Source: Scytonema sp045865695
Lineage (GTDB): Bacteria; Cyanobacteriota; Cyanobacteriia; Cyanobacteriales; Nostocaceae
Direction: 5' to 3'
DNA: 64,000 nt
NCBI RefSeq assembly: GCF_045865695.1
Contig: NZ_BAACAP010000255.1
Span: forward strand, 62,001 to 126,000
Numbering within the stretch: position 1 is the first letter of the stretch; every line of letters begins with the position of its first letter. The notes beneath the pieces are model-generated. The model searched no databases. It saw only the letters and a list, made by a program, of their open reading frames with translations, and was not told where the DNA came from. Of the stretch, positions 51,862 through 61,383 are shown piece after piece. A program made the translations under genes and the position numbers.

Positions 51862-53451
51862 TTAAGCTTTTTCGATTCCAGGACGTCCGTTTTCAACCAC
51901 AAATGAAGCACGATTACTAATTGTACCAAATGGGGTTGTCACTTCTGACACAACTTTATAGTCTGTTGTCCAACTTGCAGGAGTTACCACACAACGTACA
52001 TATCCTCGTTGACCGTTGTAAAACTTAATGTGGGAATTGTCTGGCAAATAAGCTTCAACTGCGGGGCTAGAATCCGCACCATCTCCACCAGAAGTAATTG
52101 AAGTACACACAAACTCACTTCCAACAGTAGCAGAATTTGGGTTATCAAAGTCAGCTTTTAAGTCTATTGCCCAGTTAGAATGTACATCACCTGTCAAAAC
52201 GACTGGATTTGAGGGTTTGCGCTGTTCTAAGAAACCGAGCAATCTTCTTTGAGAAGCGTAATATCCATCCCACTTATCCATGCTGAAAGTCTGACCTTCT
52301 CCAGGTGTTAAATCTCTTTGAGCAACAATAACTTGCTGAGCAATTATGTTCCATTGAGCCTGAGAGCGATCCAATCCACGGTACAACCACTCTTCTTGAC
52401 GCTTACCAGTGATTGTGGCATTAGGGTCTAGATTTTCTGGACAGCGTTCTTTTGTCCCATCTCCACAAGGTTGGTCTGTACGATATTGGCGGGTGTCCAG
52501 CACGTGAAAAGTTGCTAATTTCCCGTAGGATAGCCGACGAAAAATTTGCATATCGGGTCCCTCAGGTTTAGAGAAGGGACGTAGTGGCATATGCTCGTAA
52601 TACGCTTGATACGCAACTGCTCGTCGTTGTAAGAAGACTTGGGGATCTTGGTCTGGTTCATCATCGACCTCTGAAGTAGCATTGGCGTAGTTATTTTCAA
52701 CCTCATGGTCATCCCAAGTGACAATCCAAGGAAATGCAGCGTGTGCTGCTTGCAAGTTCTTATCAGTTTTGTACAGAGCGTGTCGATTGCGATAATCTTC
52801 TAAAGTTGTGATTTCAGGACCGTTGTGCTGTCTGGGACGATCTGGTGTAATTCCCCCTTCATAAATATAATCACCAGTATGTACGACTAAGTGAAGGTCT
52901 TCCTCCGCTAAATATTTATATGCCGTGTAGTATCCTTGCTCGTAGTGTTGACAAGAGACAAAAGCAAAAGGGAGTTTGTTAATGTCACTGTCTGGTTTGG
53001 GTGCTGTGCGCGTGCGACCAATTGGGCTTTCTTCTGTCCCTGAGATAAATCTGTACCAGTACCAAGTGTTAGGTTTTAGCCCATTAACAACAACACGAAC
53101 TGAGTGAGCCAATTCTGGAATGGCAATTTCAGTGCCTTGTGCTACTATCCGGCTCATGTTGGGATCGGTTGCCACTTGCCAACGAATTGGTACATTAATG
53201 TATGGCATCCCACCTCCATTTAACGGTTCTGGCGCTAAACGAGTCCAGAGAACTACGCTACTTGCATATGGTTCTCCAGAAGCTACACCGAGTGTAAAAG
53301 GATAGCTAGAGAATGGAACTTGAGCCAGCACTCGTTGATGAGGAAATTGGTTGGCGATCGCCAAACCTGTCAATGCTCCTGCTCCAATAATTAAGTTACG
53401 TCGCTTGATTCGACTGTACAGAAATCTTTCAAAAGCCCTGTAATCTATCAT
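51862..53451 (-). CDS. phoD: Alkaline phosphatase PhoD
   Basis: PhoD enzymes are exported, calcium/iron-dependent phosphodi- and monoesterases. The 529-residue protein has a Tat-like N-terminus (RIKRRNLIIGAGALTGLA), the PhoD N-domain (ASGEPYASSVVLWTRLAPEP), and metallophosphatase motifs: AFVSCQHYEQGYY, HTGDYIYEG, WDDHEVENNY and VVLTGDVHSNWAIDL. All metal ligands appear present. ATG 53451. It fits phosphate scavenging together with PhoX 2.5 kb further on. Confidence 0.92.
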   Translation of the reverse strand: MIDYRAFERFLYSRIKRRNLIIGAGALTGLAIANQFPHQRVLAQVPFSSYPFTLGVASGEPYASSVVLWTRLAPEPLNGGGMPYINVPIRWQVATDPNMSRIVAQGTEIAIPELAHSVRVVVNGLKPNTWYWYRFISGTEESPIGRTRTAPKPDSDINKLPFAFVSCQHYEQGYYTAYKYLAEEDLHLVVHTGDYIYEGGITPDRPRQHNGPEITTLEDYRNRHALYKTDKNLQAAHAAFPWIVTWDDHEVENNYANATSEVDDEPDQDPQVFLQRRAVAYQAYYEHMPLRPFSKPEGPDMQIFRRLSYGKLATFHVLDTRQYRTDQPCGDGTKERCPENLDPNATITGKRQEEWLYRGLDRSQAQWNIIAQQVIVAQRDLTPGEGQTFSMDKWDGYYASQRRLLGFLEQRKPSNPVVLTGDVHSNWAIDLKADFDNPNSATVGSEFVCTSITSGGDGADSSPAVEAYLPDNSHIKFYNGQRGYVRCVVTPASWTTDYKVVSEVTTPFGTISNRASFVVENGRPGIEKA

Positions 53452-53912
53452 CCTTTTGCCCCTGTCTGATAAATTATGAATTATGAATTATGAAACATAA
53501 ACCATACCTTATGGTAGGTTTCATGATTCATCCTTTACCCTTGCATAAATCATTAGTAACTTTGTCGAGATCAAGATATCACTCAAACATTAATTTCTTA
53601 CAAAGGGGAAGTTAATATTATTTTAATTTGAGAGATAATTTATAAAGTAGGTTGGGTTGAGGAACGAAACCCAACATTTCGTCGAATTATAAAGTAGGTT
53701 GGGTTGAGGAACGAAACCCAACATTTCGTCGAATTATTGAGTAGGTTGGGTTGAGGAACGAAACCCAACATTTCGTCGAATTATTGAGAGTCATATCGTT
53801 TTACCCAACCCACACAATATATGTGGCGGTTTAAGATTTACTGTTCTTTTTTCAGAATGGTTTTATAGCATTTGTAAGGGCGCAATACCTTGCGCCCCTA
53901 CGAGATTTTTTA
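53452..53912. other. Intergenic with repeat elements
   Basis: Bases 53473-53495 hold short direct repeats (ATTATGAATTATGAATTATGA). From 53631 the repeat described next begins. A CTTAACCT-type Pho box was looked for in the phoD upstream and is not convincing. Confidence 0.5.
53631..53841. repeat. Left arm of a long inverted repeat, with 47-bp tandem copies
   Basis: Three near-identical 47-base tandem units (53644-53784), each containing GTAGGTTGGGTTGAGG and AAACCCAACATTTCG, are followed by ATCGTTTTACCCAACCC and end at GCGGTTTAAGATTTAC. An inverted copy lies at 55707-55850. Confidence 0.85.
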
Positions 53913-54248
53913 TTAAAACAAGCGAAAAATGAATGGGTAACGATAGGGTATGTCGGGTTTATCCAGGACTCGAACGATCGCAATAATTGGCATGATAATG
54001 CTAACGATAATTAATATCGCAAGTAATGGAAAACCAATTATCAAAAGAGTTAACAATGCAAAGATAAATGCATAAATGTATAGATTTATGTGAAAATTTA
54101 GTGATTCTTTAGCATTGTCTTTAACAACTGAATCCTCAGTCGTTAACAAAATTCCTATGGGAATACCTACAGAGACAATAGTTGAGCTCAAGAATATTGC
54201 TCCGTGACAGGCAGCTGAAAGGAGTTTGCGCTGAGTCAGTCGATCCAT
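53913..54248 (-). CDS. DUF4870 membrane protein
   Basis: The 111-residue protein has the DUF4870 pattern: RKLLSAACHGAIFLSSTIVS, KDNAKESLNFHINLYIYAFI, LLAILIIVSIIMPIIAIVRV, three or four hydrophobic segments and the central NFH motif. It is a small membrane protein of unknown role, common in cyanobacteria. ATG 54248; divergent from the MFS carrier. It lies within the segment bracketed by inverted repeats. Confidence 0.8.
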   Translation of the reverse strand: MDRLTQRKLLSAACHGAIFLSSTIVSVGIPIGILLTTEDSVVKDNAKESLNFHINLYIYAFIFALLTLLIIGFPLLAILIIVSIIMPIIAIVRVLDKPDIPYRYPFIFRLF

Positions 54249-54509
54249 ATCGTAACCTCCACTGTTTCGATACCTATTGCCACCACTACTTGTAATACAC
54301 TACACTATACTACAGAGTTTCCTATGAGGTTTTATGATTTTTCCTCCTTGGTAATTTCCTGAAAAACAACTTACAGTCACTTTCAGTTGTAACAAGCTGA
54401 TAGCCTTACAAACAAGGCGAAAGTTTTGTTCGTGGATTCCCCCTCCAAAAGCCAACGCTGTTCGTAATTTTGCGCTGGTTATAAATTGAGAGGATGGGAG
54501 AATCACCTG
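54249..54509. other. Divergent intergenic region of DUF4870 and MFS genes
   Basis: No gene; should carry two divergent promoters. A GAGGATGGGAG site precedes ATG 54510. Confidence 0.4.
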
Positions 54510-55691
54510 ATGTTGTTTAAGGGTAAAAATAAAACTACCAAGGCTGTAATTTTATTAACTGCAATTTTTCTGTCGATTGAGTTCTTGGATGAGCTTGTAG
54601 ATGGAGTCAGGGGTGCAGCTTGGCCTTTGATTCGCAATGACCTGCATCTTTCCTATGTACAGGTTGGAATGTTGCTAACTATACCTAATACTATTAGTAG
54701 TCTGATAGAACCAATTTTAGGCATATTAGGAGATATCGGTCAGCGACGAGCGTTAATTTTAAGCGGCGGTGTTGTTTTTGCGATCGCATTGCAACTCATT
54801 TCCTTCAGTCATAACTTTCCGTTATTATTAACGGCTTTTGTGCTGTTTTATCCAGCATCCGGTTCTTTTGTCAGTCTTTCTCAAGCCACCTTGATGGACA
54901 TCGAACCAACACGTCACGAGCAAAATATGGCACGTTGGGCATTAGCTGGTTCGTTTGGAAATGTAGTCGGACCGTTGGCTTTGGGTAGTGCGATCGCATT
55001 ACATCAAACTTGGCGAAGCGTGTTTCTAGTATTGAGTGTGCTAACCGTTCTTACATTAGGAATGTTGTGGAAAAGCTCAATCGCTATTCAAAAAACGTTT
55101 TCCCATGACGAACCAACGTGCAGTTTTATTGATGGGATACGGAATGCGATCGCAGCATTAAAACGACCAGAAGTACTTCGTTGGTTGACGTTGCTGGAAT
55201 TTTCAAATCTAATGCTGGATGTTTTGGGTGGGTTTTTGGCACTGTACTTTGTGGACGTCGTCGGTTCTCCCAATACACTGGCAACTTTTGCTGTCAGTGT
55301 ATGGTTGGGAGTTGGTTTGTTAGGAGATTTTTTCCTGATTCCTTTACTAGAACGAGTGCGGGGATTAGATTATTTAAAGTTCAGTGCGATCGTTGTTTTG
55401 TGTCTTTATCCCGTTTTTTTGGTTGTACCCAATATCAATATCAAATTGGTTATTCTTGGCTTCCTGGGTTTGTTTAACTCGGGTTGGTACTCAATTCTAC
55501 AAGGACAGCTGTACACAGCGATGTCCAGGCAGAGTGGTACAGTCATGACGCTAAGCAACTTGTTTGGTTTAGTGGGTGGTTTAATGCCGCTTGTGCTTGG
55601 CTTAGTTGCTCAACAGTATGGTTTGCACTGGACTATGTGGCTATTACTTATAGCACCTGTAGCTTTGTTAATAGGGCTTTTGGGTCTTTAA
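54510..55691 (+). CDS. MFS transporter
   Basis: The 393-residue carrier has about 12 membrane segments with MFS signature in the loop 2-3 (GDIGQRRALILSGGVVFAIA) and a Glu/Asp in helix 1 (LSIEFLDELVDGVRGAAWPL). The middle loop (KTFSHDEPTCSFIDGIRNAI) is soluble. It belongs to the general drug/metabolite transporter type; substrate unknown. ATG 54510 is preferred over a TTG at 54486. Stand-alone, flanked by inverted repeats at 53631 and 55707. Confidence 0.85.
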   Translation: MLFKGKNKTTKAVILLTAIFLSIEFLDELVDGVRGAAWPLIRNDLHLSYVQVGMLLTIPNTISSLIEPILGILGDIGQRRALILSGGVVFAIALQLISFSHNFPLLLTAFVLFYPASGSFVSLSQATLMDIEPTRHEQNMARWALAGSFGNVVGPLALGSAIALHQTWRSVFLVLSVLTVLTLGMLWKSSIAIQKTFSHDEPTCSFIDGIRNAIAALKRPEVLRWLTLLEFSNLMLDVLGGFLALYFVDVVGSPNTLATFAVSVWLGVGLLGDFFLIPLLERVRGLDYLKFSAIVVLCLYPVFLVVPNINIKLVILGFLGLFNSGWYSILQGQLYTAMSRQSGTVMTLSNLFGLVGGLMPLVLGLVAQQYGLHWTMWLLLIAPVALLIGLLGL

Positions 55692-55706
55692 GAGGTCATT
55701 TATAAA

Positions 55707-55850
55707 GTAAATCTTAAACCGCCAAATGTATTGTGTGGGTTGGGTAAAACGATATGACACTCAATAATTCGATGAAATGTTGGGTTTCGTTAATTCGATA
55801 AAATGTTGGGTTTCGTTCCTCAACCCAACCTACTTTATAAATTATCTCTA
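55707..55850. repeat. Right arm of the long inverted repeat
   Basis: Reverse complement of the 53631-53841 arm: GTAAATCTTAAACCGCC at its start, GGGTTGGGTAAAACGAT, then AAATGTTGGGTTTCGTT twice and CAACCCAACCTACTTTATA, ending near AATTATCTCT. It has fewer internal copies than the left arm. Confidence 0.85.
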
Positions 55851-55956
55851 ATTAACGTTAGGATTGGGATTTGAAGCCTCTTTCCTTGAAGGACGCTGTT
55901 GGCGAATAATGGATCTCCCCCCAATCCATCGAGGGGACTAAGGGGGGTAAATCTGA

Positions 55957-58308
55957 TTAGAAAAATTTGCCTTTGGAATCCTTACGGCGAATACCAATGA
56001 CTGTTGGACGGGGTACACCTGTGGCGTTATCTTCACCACCATATTCAGTAGGAATGTTGCTAGGCCAGCTACTACCGCGAGGTAATGTACGTGTCTGGTT
56101 GAATGTGTTACCATTCAAATCTAGCAATTCGATAGTACGGCTCAGTTGAGTCCCATCGTTAACTGGTACGTTTTCACCGGGATGCTGTACGGAAATAACT
56201 AGTGTATCGCCTACAAGAGTTGGTCCGGTCATTTCGCAACGGACTGGACCGTAAGCAAAGGGGATAACTGTTCCCGCGTCGGGTCCCTTGGTGGGAATGA
56301 CAAACAGCCAGTTGTTACCGAATACACCAGTAAAGGTAGAAACGTTGCCAGTTGCTGTGTGGTTAATTGTGTTTTGAGTTGGATTAGCACCAAGACCAAA
56401 ACCGTTGTGAGTGTCAGTGGACATATCTGTGACACCCCAAACGTTTCCTTTAGGATCGATAAGCAAGTTATCTACGTTAGCGAAACCAGCGCCTGACTCA
56501 GAACCATCTTCCCCACCTTGTTTAAATCTCTCCCACCGGAAGGTGGTACCTGTACCGTCTTTACTATCTTCGATAATCTTGTAAAGCCCTCCAGACTGTT
56601 GGGTGGCATTGACTGCGGCATTTAACTTGGCAACTTGAAAAATCCGCGAATCTGGATATCCATCGCTTCCTGGCGCACCGTCTGTATAAGAAATAAATAC
56701 TTCTTTGGTGTAAGGATGCACTTCTAAATCTTCGGGACGGGCTGTGGGTGTTCCTCCAGCTAAGTTAGCAGCTAAGAAGGCGTCGCTAAGAAGCGCACCT
56801 TGACTGGTGTAGAAGTCAGAAAGCTTTTTATTTTGATAAGCGGGTAAAGCTGTAGCTTCGTTTTTGCGATCGCAGTTAAAAGCACCACCATCTGTTGTTT
56901 CTCCAGCAATGCCATTACGTCTGGGTAATTTTAACAGACCATCTCTTTGCGCTGACCCCAAAGCGTTAAATTCTACAGAAGAAATAACCGATGGTAAAAT
57001 AGGATTCGTTGGCGTGTCTAAGTTCAAAGCAATCCACTCACCATTACCATCTGGGTTAAAACGAGCCACATAAAGAGTTCCTTCTTCCCACAATTGGCTG
57101 TTGCTCTTGTCAGTGACTGAACCAATAGTCCCCTCACTCACAAACTTCCAAGTGTGTCCGCCACGTCTGTCATCGCCTAAATAAGCAATTAATTTGTTGC
57201 CAGCTTCAGCACGACAACCAACGTTCTCATGGCGGAAACGACCTAATTGAGTGTGTTTGCGCGGACGGAAGTTGGGATCTGCGGGGTCAACTTCTACAAT
57301 CCAACCGTATTTCTCTCCAACCAGACCAAATGTCTCGCCAGTAGTTCCTTTGGTGTAACCTGTTTGAGTTCCATCAGGTTTGACTGATTCTGTCACACCC
57401 ACAAAAAATTCTGTACTTCCTTGGAAGTTTTCTTCACCAGAAAGGATTGTACCCCAAGGAGTTGTACCACCAGAACAGTTATATCCCGTGCCAATGATTC
57501 TGTTACCTAATCCGTCTGAACTGAGAGGAAACACTTCACGTGCCGCAGATCCGGTACCGAGCAGGTAATTCTCATCACCTTTTTGATAGCTTAAGCTTCC
57601 CCAAGAAGCGACTTTTTCATATCCATCGCGACGTTCGCTGTTAATTCCCAATCCAGAAAGACTGTGAAGGCGGCGGTTTTTAAGGTCTCCTTTAACAACG
57701 ACAAAGCGACCTTTGGAGTCTTTACGAATACGAACGATAGAGCCACCTAGGTTGTACAGAAATTCTCCGTCTAAGGCAACGCCTCTTTCCGAGGGTAGAG
57801 AAAACCCAATGACATCTTCAAAAACTGTCGGGTAACCTGCTAAGTTGGTAGGTGTCTCTGGTGCTAAGAGGGAAATGGGATAACTTACGTACTCATGATT
57901 CACCCATAGGTAGCCTTCATCATCACTGTCATTGATAGGAACAAAGCCAGTGTAGTCGTTGTTATAGCCAAAATATTCGTCTTTGTTGGGGAAGACGCGA
58001 TCGCCCCAACTGACAATCGTGTAACGCTCGTACTCTGGAGGTACAACGACATCATCAATCACTTTGTAACTGGTTAGATTGAGATTAGATGTATCCAGAA
58101 TTTTTCCTTGACCGATAGACTCTGGCAAGAAACTGTTTTTGTCTTGATAAATTTCGAGAGGATGCGGTAAGCGTACAGGGGTAAAACTTAGGGGGTGCGG
58201 GTTTTTTGCTTGTGCAATATTAGCACCACCTAAAACGCGATCGACTACTACAGCACCCGCAGTCCCTGCAAAGAACAGCAGTATTTGTCTCCGACCCAAC
58301 TTGGACAT
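55957..58308 (-). CDS. phoX: PhoX-type alkaline phosphatase (DUF839)
   Basis: PhoX is a calcium/iron-containing exported phosphatase. The 783-residue product has a twin-arginine signal (GRRQILLFFAGTAG), then motifs of the family: YTIVSWGDRVFP, GYNNDYTGFVPI, GYLWVNHEYV, GTILSGEENF, YGWIVEVDP, LGRFRHENVG, PEDLEVHPYTKEVFISYTD, and the C-terminal GPTLVGDTLVISVQHPGE. Length agrees with cyanobacterial long forms. ATG 58308 with a candidate Pho box about 220 bases upstream. Divergent from the haloperoxidase-like gene. Confidence 0.9.
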   Translation of the reverse strand: MSKLGRRQILLFFAGTAGAVVVDRVLGGANIAQAKNPHPLSFTPVRLPHPLEIYQDKNSFLPESIGQGKILDTSNLNLTSYKVIDDVVVPPEYERYTIVSWGDRVFPNKDEYFGYNNDYTGFVPINDSDDEGYLWVNHEYVSYPISLLAPETPTNLAGYPTVFEDVIGFSLPSERGVALDGEFLYNLGGSIVRIRKDSKGRFVVVKGDLKNRRLHSLSGLGINSERRDGYEKVASWGSLSYQKGDENYLLGTGSAAREVFPLSSDGLGNRIIGTGYNCSGGTTPWGTILSGEENFQGSTEFFVGVTESVKPDGTQTGYTKGTTGETFGLVGEKYGWIVEVDPADPNFRPRKHTQLGRFRHENVGCRAEAGNKLIAYLGDDRRGGHTWKFVSEGTIGSVTDKSNSQLWEEGTLYVARFNPDGNGEWIALNLDTPTNPILPSVISSVEFNALGSAQRDGLLKLPRRNGIAGETTDGGAFNCDRKNEATALPAYQNKKLSDFYTSQGALLSDAFLAANLAGGTPTARPEDLEVHPYTKEVFISYTDGAPGSDGYPDSRIFQVAKLNAAVNATQQSGGLYKIIEDSKDGTGTTFRWERFKQGGEDGSESGAGFANVDNLLIDPKGNVWGVTDMSTDTHNGFGLGANPTQNTINHTATGNVSTFTGVFGNNWLFVIPTKGPDAGTVIPFAYGPVRCEMTGPTLVGDTLVISVQHPGENVPVNDGTQLSRTIELLDLNGNTFNQTRTLPRGSSWPSNIPTEYGGEDNATGVPRPTVIGIRRKDSKGKFF

Positions 58309-58529
58309 GATAGAAGTTTCCTCTTTAGTTAAGTTTTCACCCTTATAAAATTTGTCTTACAAGGCAAGCTGTCAAAATGACCAGAAATTTTCCAAAGTCA
58401 AACTCCTGAAAACTCTGGTTTTTTTCAGCAAATTAAAAGCTAGTTGCTGCCGATACACAGATTTAGTTTTTAAGAGTCTTAAAAACTGAATTTGTGTACT
58501 ATATACCCAAAGATGAATGTATGCTTTTT

Positions 58530-58548
58530 AGGTTAAGAAGAGGTAATC
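58530..58548 (-). promoter_or_regulatory. Candidate Pho box upstream of phoX
   Basis: On the minus strand, two direct octamers GATTACCT and CTTAACCT are spaced 11 bases apart (58548-58541 and 58537-58530). Cyanobacterial SphR/PhoB boxes are tandem PyTTAACC(T/A) repeats with 11-base period; the second copy is a perfect match. A third repeat is not clear. Confidence 0.5.
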
Positions 58549-58763
58549 TTATAATTAATAACTAAATTTTTTTAGGTCTTTCTCTTGACAAATAATAATT
58601 TATGATAGGATGTGAACTGAATTTATAACTGTATCACTTGGTTTTAAGTAGGTCAGCACAACCAAAATTACTCCCTTCGGTGCTACAAGAGTACCAATTT
58701 CTCTTCCTTTCTCTTTGCGCCCTTTTGCAGTTCATTTAAATAAGTAAGTAAGTGGTCACAAAT

Positions 58764-58826
58764 AATCATTACTCGATCGTAGTTGCGCTTTAGCGAAGAC
58801 AGCGCAACTACGATCGAGTAATGATT
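58764..58826. repeat. Perfect 26-bp inverted repeat with CGATCG
   Basis: AATCATTACTCGATCG TAGTTGCGCT (58764-58789), 11-base spacer, and its exact reverse complement at 58801-58826. Stem includes CGATCG. Not seen elsewhere in the window. Confidence 0.85.
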
Positions 58827-59196
58827 ACCGATCGCTGTCATCAATTGCTGTTAAAACCGCAGAGAACAGCAAGAATAATGAATTGACAAATTACTCATTA
58901 AGTGGTAAAAATACAAATTTCTTAGAAAAGAAGGAACAGGGAACTCAACGCTCGATCCTTAAATAAGCATTTAATAAATATTTTCACTAAAATATTGCTT
59001 TTCACGCTTGTTTGTGCAAAATTATAATTCAACCGTAAAGCACGGTTTGTCAATCAATTTTTAGTACTTTACAAACAGACATCAATAAACTCAGTTGATG
59101 CCTGCTTAGCATTTGCAGAGATGCTGTCTTTGCAAAGTTATAGTAGTGACTTGCTTAGTTCCATAGTTTACTTCTTAAGGTGTGGAGACAACAAAA

Positions 59197-60999
59197 ATGG
59201 CATCCGAACCCAATTCCCATCAAACTTCTTCACAAGAGATACAAAAAGGTGCGATCGCTGGAAGCCGCAAGCGCTCATTCATAGGTCGTTTGAATAGACG
59301 TTCATTTCTGGGTCGTGCTGGTTTATTGACAGCTACGGCTACTGGTATTGTGACAGGAGTCATAAGTTCACCTTTTTCCTTTAAGAAAAGAGGAAATATT
59401 GTTCTAGCACAAGGTACGCCCGGACAGTATAGCTTCGACTATGAAGGTTTTAGTCAGAAAGCCTATCAAGTTCGCTTGCAAGCAGCAAAACTTGAACTTG
59501 ATTTTGGCACTCCCCCCCATCCAACTAACGGGGATGAAGAACGTTATCCCAACAAAATTGCCACCGACACTAGGGGTTTACCACATGATGAGCGTGGAGA
59601 AGTCAAATTAGAAGCTTATAATTCTTTGATTAAAGCACTGACAACGAAGAACCCCAATGATTTTGAAAATATCATCTTGGGTGGTACTCGACAATTGGTC
59701 AACCCTCAAGGACCACTAGCAATCAGCTTAGAAGGGCTCAACGCAGCTCAGATAGCGATTCCGCCAGCACCAACTCTGGATAGTGCGGAACAGGCTGCTG
59801 AGGCAGTTGAACTTTACTGGCATGCTTTACTACGGGAAGTGCCTTTTAACGAGTTCCAGAATAACACCAACGATCCCAAAGTCTTGGCAGCCGTTGAAGA
59901 TCTCAACAAGCTTTCAGCATTCCGGGGACCGAAAGAAAATGGTGTTATTACTCCCCAAACCCTGTTTCGCGGTAGCGTCAATTATGTCGATCCGAATGAC
60001 CCCTCAGGTAGGACAGCAAAATACGTTATTCCACCTGGAATATTAGACGGTCCTTACATTTCACAGTTTCTGTTGCGAGAGATTCCTTTCAATACCCAGT
60101 TTATTTCGCCCCTGATTCGTACTGCGGTACCTGGTGAAAACTTCCTCATTGATTACGATGAATGGTTGACCGTGCAAAATGGAGGTAGTTCCGGCAGATC
60201 TCTTAGGTACGACCCCATACGCCGTTATATCTCCACTGTTCGCGATCTGGGTGAGTACGCTCATATTGGTGGACCTACATACATCGGATCCCTCAATATT
60301 TTAAGTAGTGGTATTAACGCACCTTTGAATCCCGGTAATCCCTATGTTAGCTCAAAAACTCAAATAGGTTCTGCTGCCACGTTTGCTGCAGCACATTATC
60401 AAGCCTTACTCCTGTTGGCTCCTTCGCGAGCAATCAGAGCTTCCTACTGGCAGAAGTATTATGTACATCGCCGTCTGCGTCCGGAAGCATACGCTGGGTT
60501 GATCTACAACAAACTTACCTATAAGACCGATTATCCGATCGATTCCGAGATCTTGAATTCCAAAGCTTTATCTCAGACCTTTAGCACCTTTGGCACCTAT
60601 CTATTACCCCATGCGTACCCAGAAGCAGCACCGTTCCATTCCTCTTACAGTGGTGGTGCTTCTGCTACTGCTGGTGTTTCAATTACACTGTTAAAAGCGT
60701 TCTTTGACGAGAACTTTGTCTTCCCCAATCCTGTAGTCCCCGATCCCAAAGATCCCACAAAAGTAATTCCTTACGAGGGACCGCCACTGACAGTGGGTGG
60801 TGAGTTGAATAAACTGGCAACTAACTATACCATTGGTCGCAACCTTGGTGGTATCCATTGGCGATCGGATGGTTCAACTGGTTTGGCTATAGGAGAAGAG
60901 ATTGCCATTAGTATCCTTAGAGATGAAAGGCTGGGATATAATGAAAAATTTGATGGCTTCACTTTTACCAAGTTTGACGGTACGAAAATTACAGTATAA
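59197..60999 (+). CDS. Vanadium-haloperoxidase-like PAP2-fold protein with altered active site
   Basis: The 600-residue exported protein (twin-arginine signal RLNRRSFLGRAGLLTATAT) has the algal/cyanobacterial haloperoxidase layout: KYYVHRRLRPE (Lys420, Arg428), a P2 loop and GRNLGGIHWRSDG (Arg548, His554). In the P2 loop, normally PSYPSGHA with the vanadate-contacting Ser and acid-base His, it reads HSSYSGGAS, so Ser and His are replaced by Gly and Ala if aligned without gaps. Haloperoxidase activity is thus doubtful; other PAP2-type chemistry or a non-catalytic role is possible. ATG 59197 is chosen over GTG 59182. Followed by a strong terminator. Confidence 0.8.
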   Translation: MASEPNSHQTSSQEIQKGAIAGSRKRSFIGRLNRRSFLGRAGLLTATATGIVTGVISSPFSFKKRGNIVLAQGTPGQYSFDYEGFSQKAYQVRLQAAKLELDFGTPPHPTNGDEERYPNKIATDTRGLPHDERGEVKLEAYNSLIKALTTKNPNDFENIILGGTRQLVNPQGPLAISLEGLNAAQIAIPPAPTLDSAEQAAEAVELYWHALLREVPFNEFQNNTNDPKVLAAVEDLNKLSAFRGPKENGVITPQTLFRGSVNYVDPNDPSGRTAKYVIPPGILDGPYISQFLLREIPFNTQFISPLIRTAVPGENFLIDYDEWLTVQNGGSSGRSLRYDPIRRYISTVRDLGEYAHIGGPTYIGSLNILSSGINAPLNPGNPYVSSKTQIGSAATFAAAHYQALLLLAPSRAIRASYWQKYYVHRRLRPEAYAGLIYNKLTYKTDYPIDSEILNSKALSQTFSTFGTYLLPHAYPEAAPFHSSYSGGASATAGVSITLLKAFFDENFVFPNPVVPDPKDPTKVIPYEGPPLTVGGELNKLATNYTIGRNLGGIHWRSDGSTGLAIGEEIAISILRDERLGYNEKFDGFTFTKFDGTKITV

Positions 61000-61031
61000 C
61001 TTCATAGTTTAAAAGCAGTTTTTATAACTAA

Positions 61032-61063
61032 AAATACGACCAATTGGTGAATTGGTCGTATTT
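61032..61063 (+). terminator. Hairpin terminator after the haloperoxidase-like gene
   Basis: AAATACGACCAATT, loop GGTG, AATTGGTCGTATTT, followed by CTTGT. Perfect 14-base stem 33 bases after the stop codon; short T-run only. Confidence 0.7.
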
Positions 61064-61173
61064 CTTGTATAAATTGACACAATATTAAGAGGAAAAATTT
61101 TGGTTTCTTGTGGTACGAACATCTTACCCACTTTTCATAAGGGACTTCCAAATAAAAAAATAACCAACTTTCT

Positions 61174-61237
61174 CTTGTGGTACGGGCGTCCTCGCCCGTT
61201 CTTTATTAGTAACGGGCGAGGACGCCGGTTCCACAAG
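61174..61237. repeat. Dispersed hairpin ACGGGCGTCCTCGCCCGT, copy 3
   Basis: CTTGTGGTACGGGCG TCCTC...CCCGTT pairs with AACGGGCGAGGACG CCGGTTCCACAAG. Same family as 40421 and 45834. Confidence 0.8.
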
Positions 61238-61288
61238 ATGGATAATTTATTTCTTGGATATCCCTAAGACGATTTTCGAGAAAGATTT

Positions 61289-61383
61289 TACAGCCATTTT
61301 CAGGTAAATAGACCACAGATGTAGGGGCGCAAGGCATTGCGCCCTTACAAACGATGTGGTTCATTTAGGTGAAAACAGCTGTA
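61289..61383. repeat. MITE-like element, ACAGCTGTTTTC family, copy 2
   Basis: Ends TACAGCCATTTTCAGGTAAAT and TTTAGGTGAAAACAGCTGTA; the interior GTAGGGGCGCAAGG...GCGCCCTTAC matches the 6858 copy in reverse orientation. Confidence 0.8.

Larger units (their letters stand above)
58309..59196. other. Long intergenic region between phoX and the haloperoxidase-like gene
   Basis: Nearly 900 bases with no gene. It holds a candidate Pho box (58530-58548), a 26-base perfect inverted repeat (58764-58826), and A/T-rich DNA. The span suggests complex regulation or an unrecognised small RNA. Confidence 0.5.

Noticed and set aside
53452..53640. Pho box upstream of phoD
   Set aside because: Only weak AAGTTAAT/TTTAATTT similarity, no tandem 11-base repeats.
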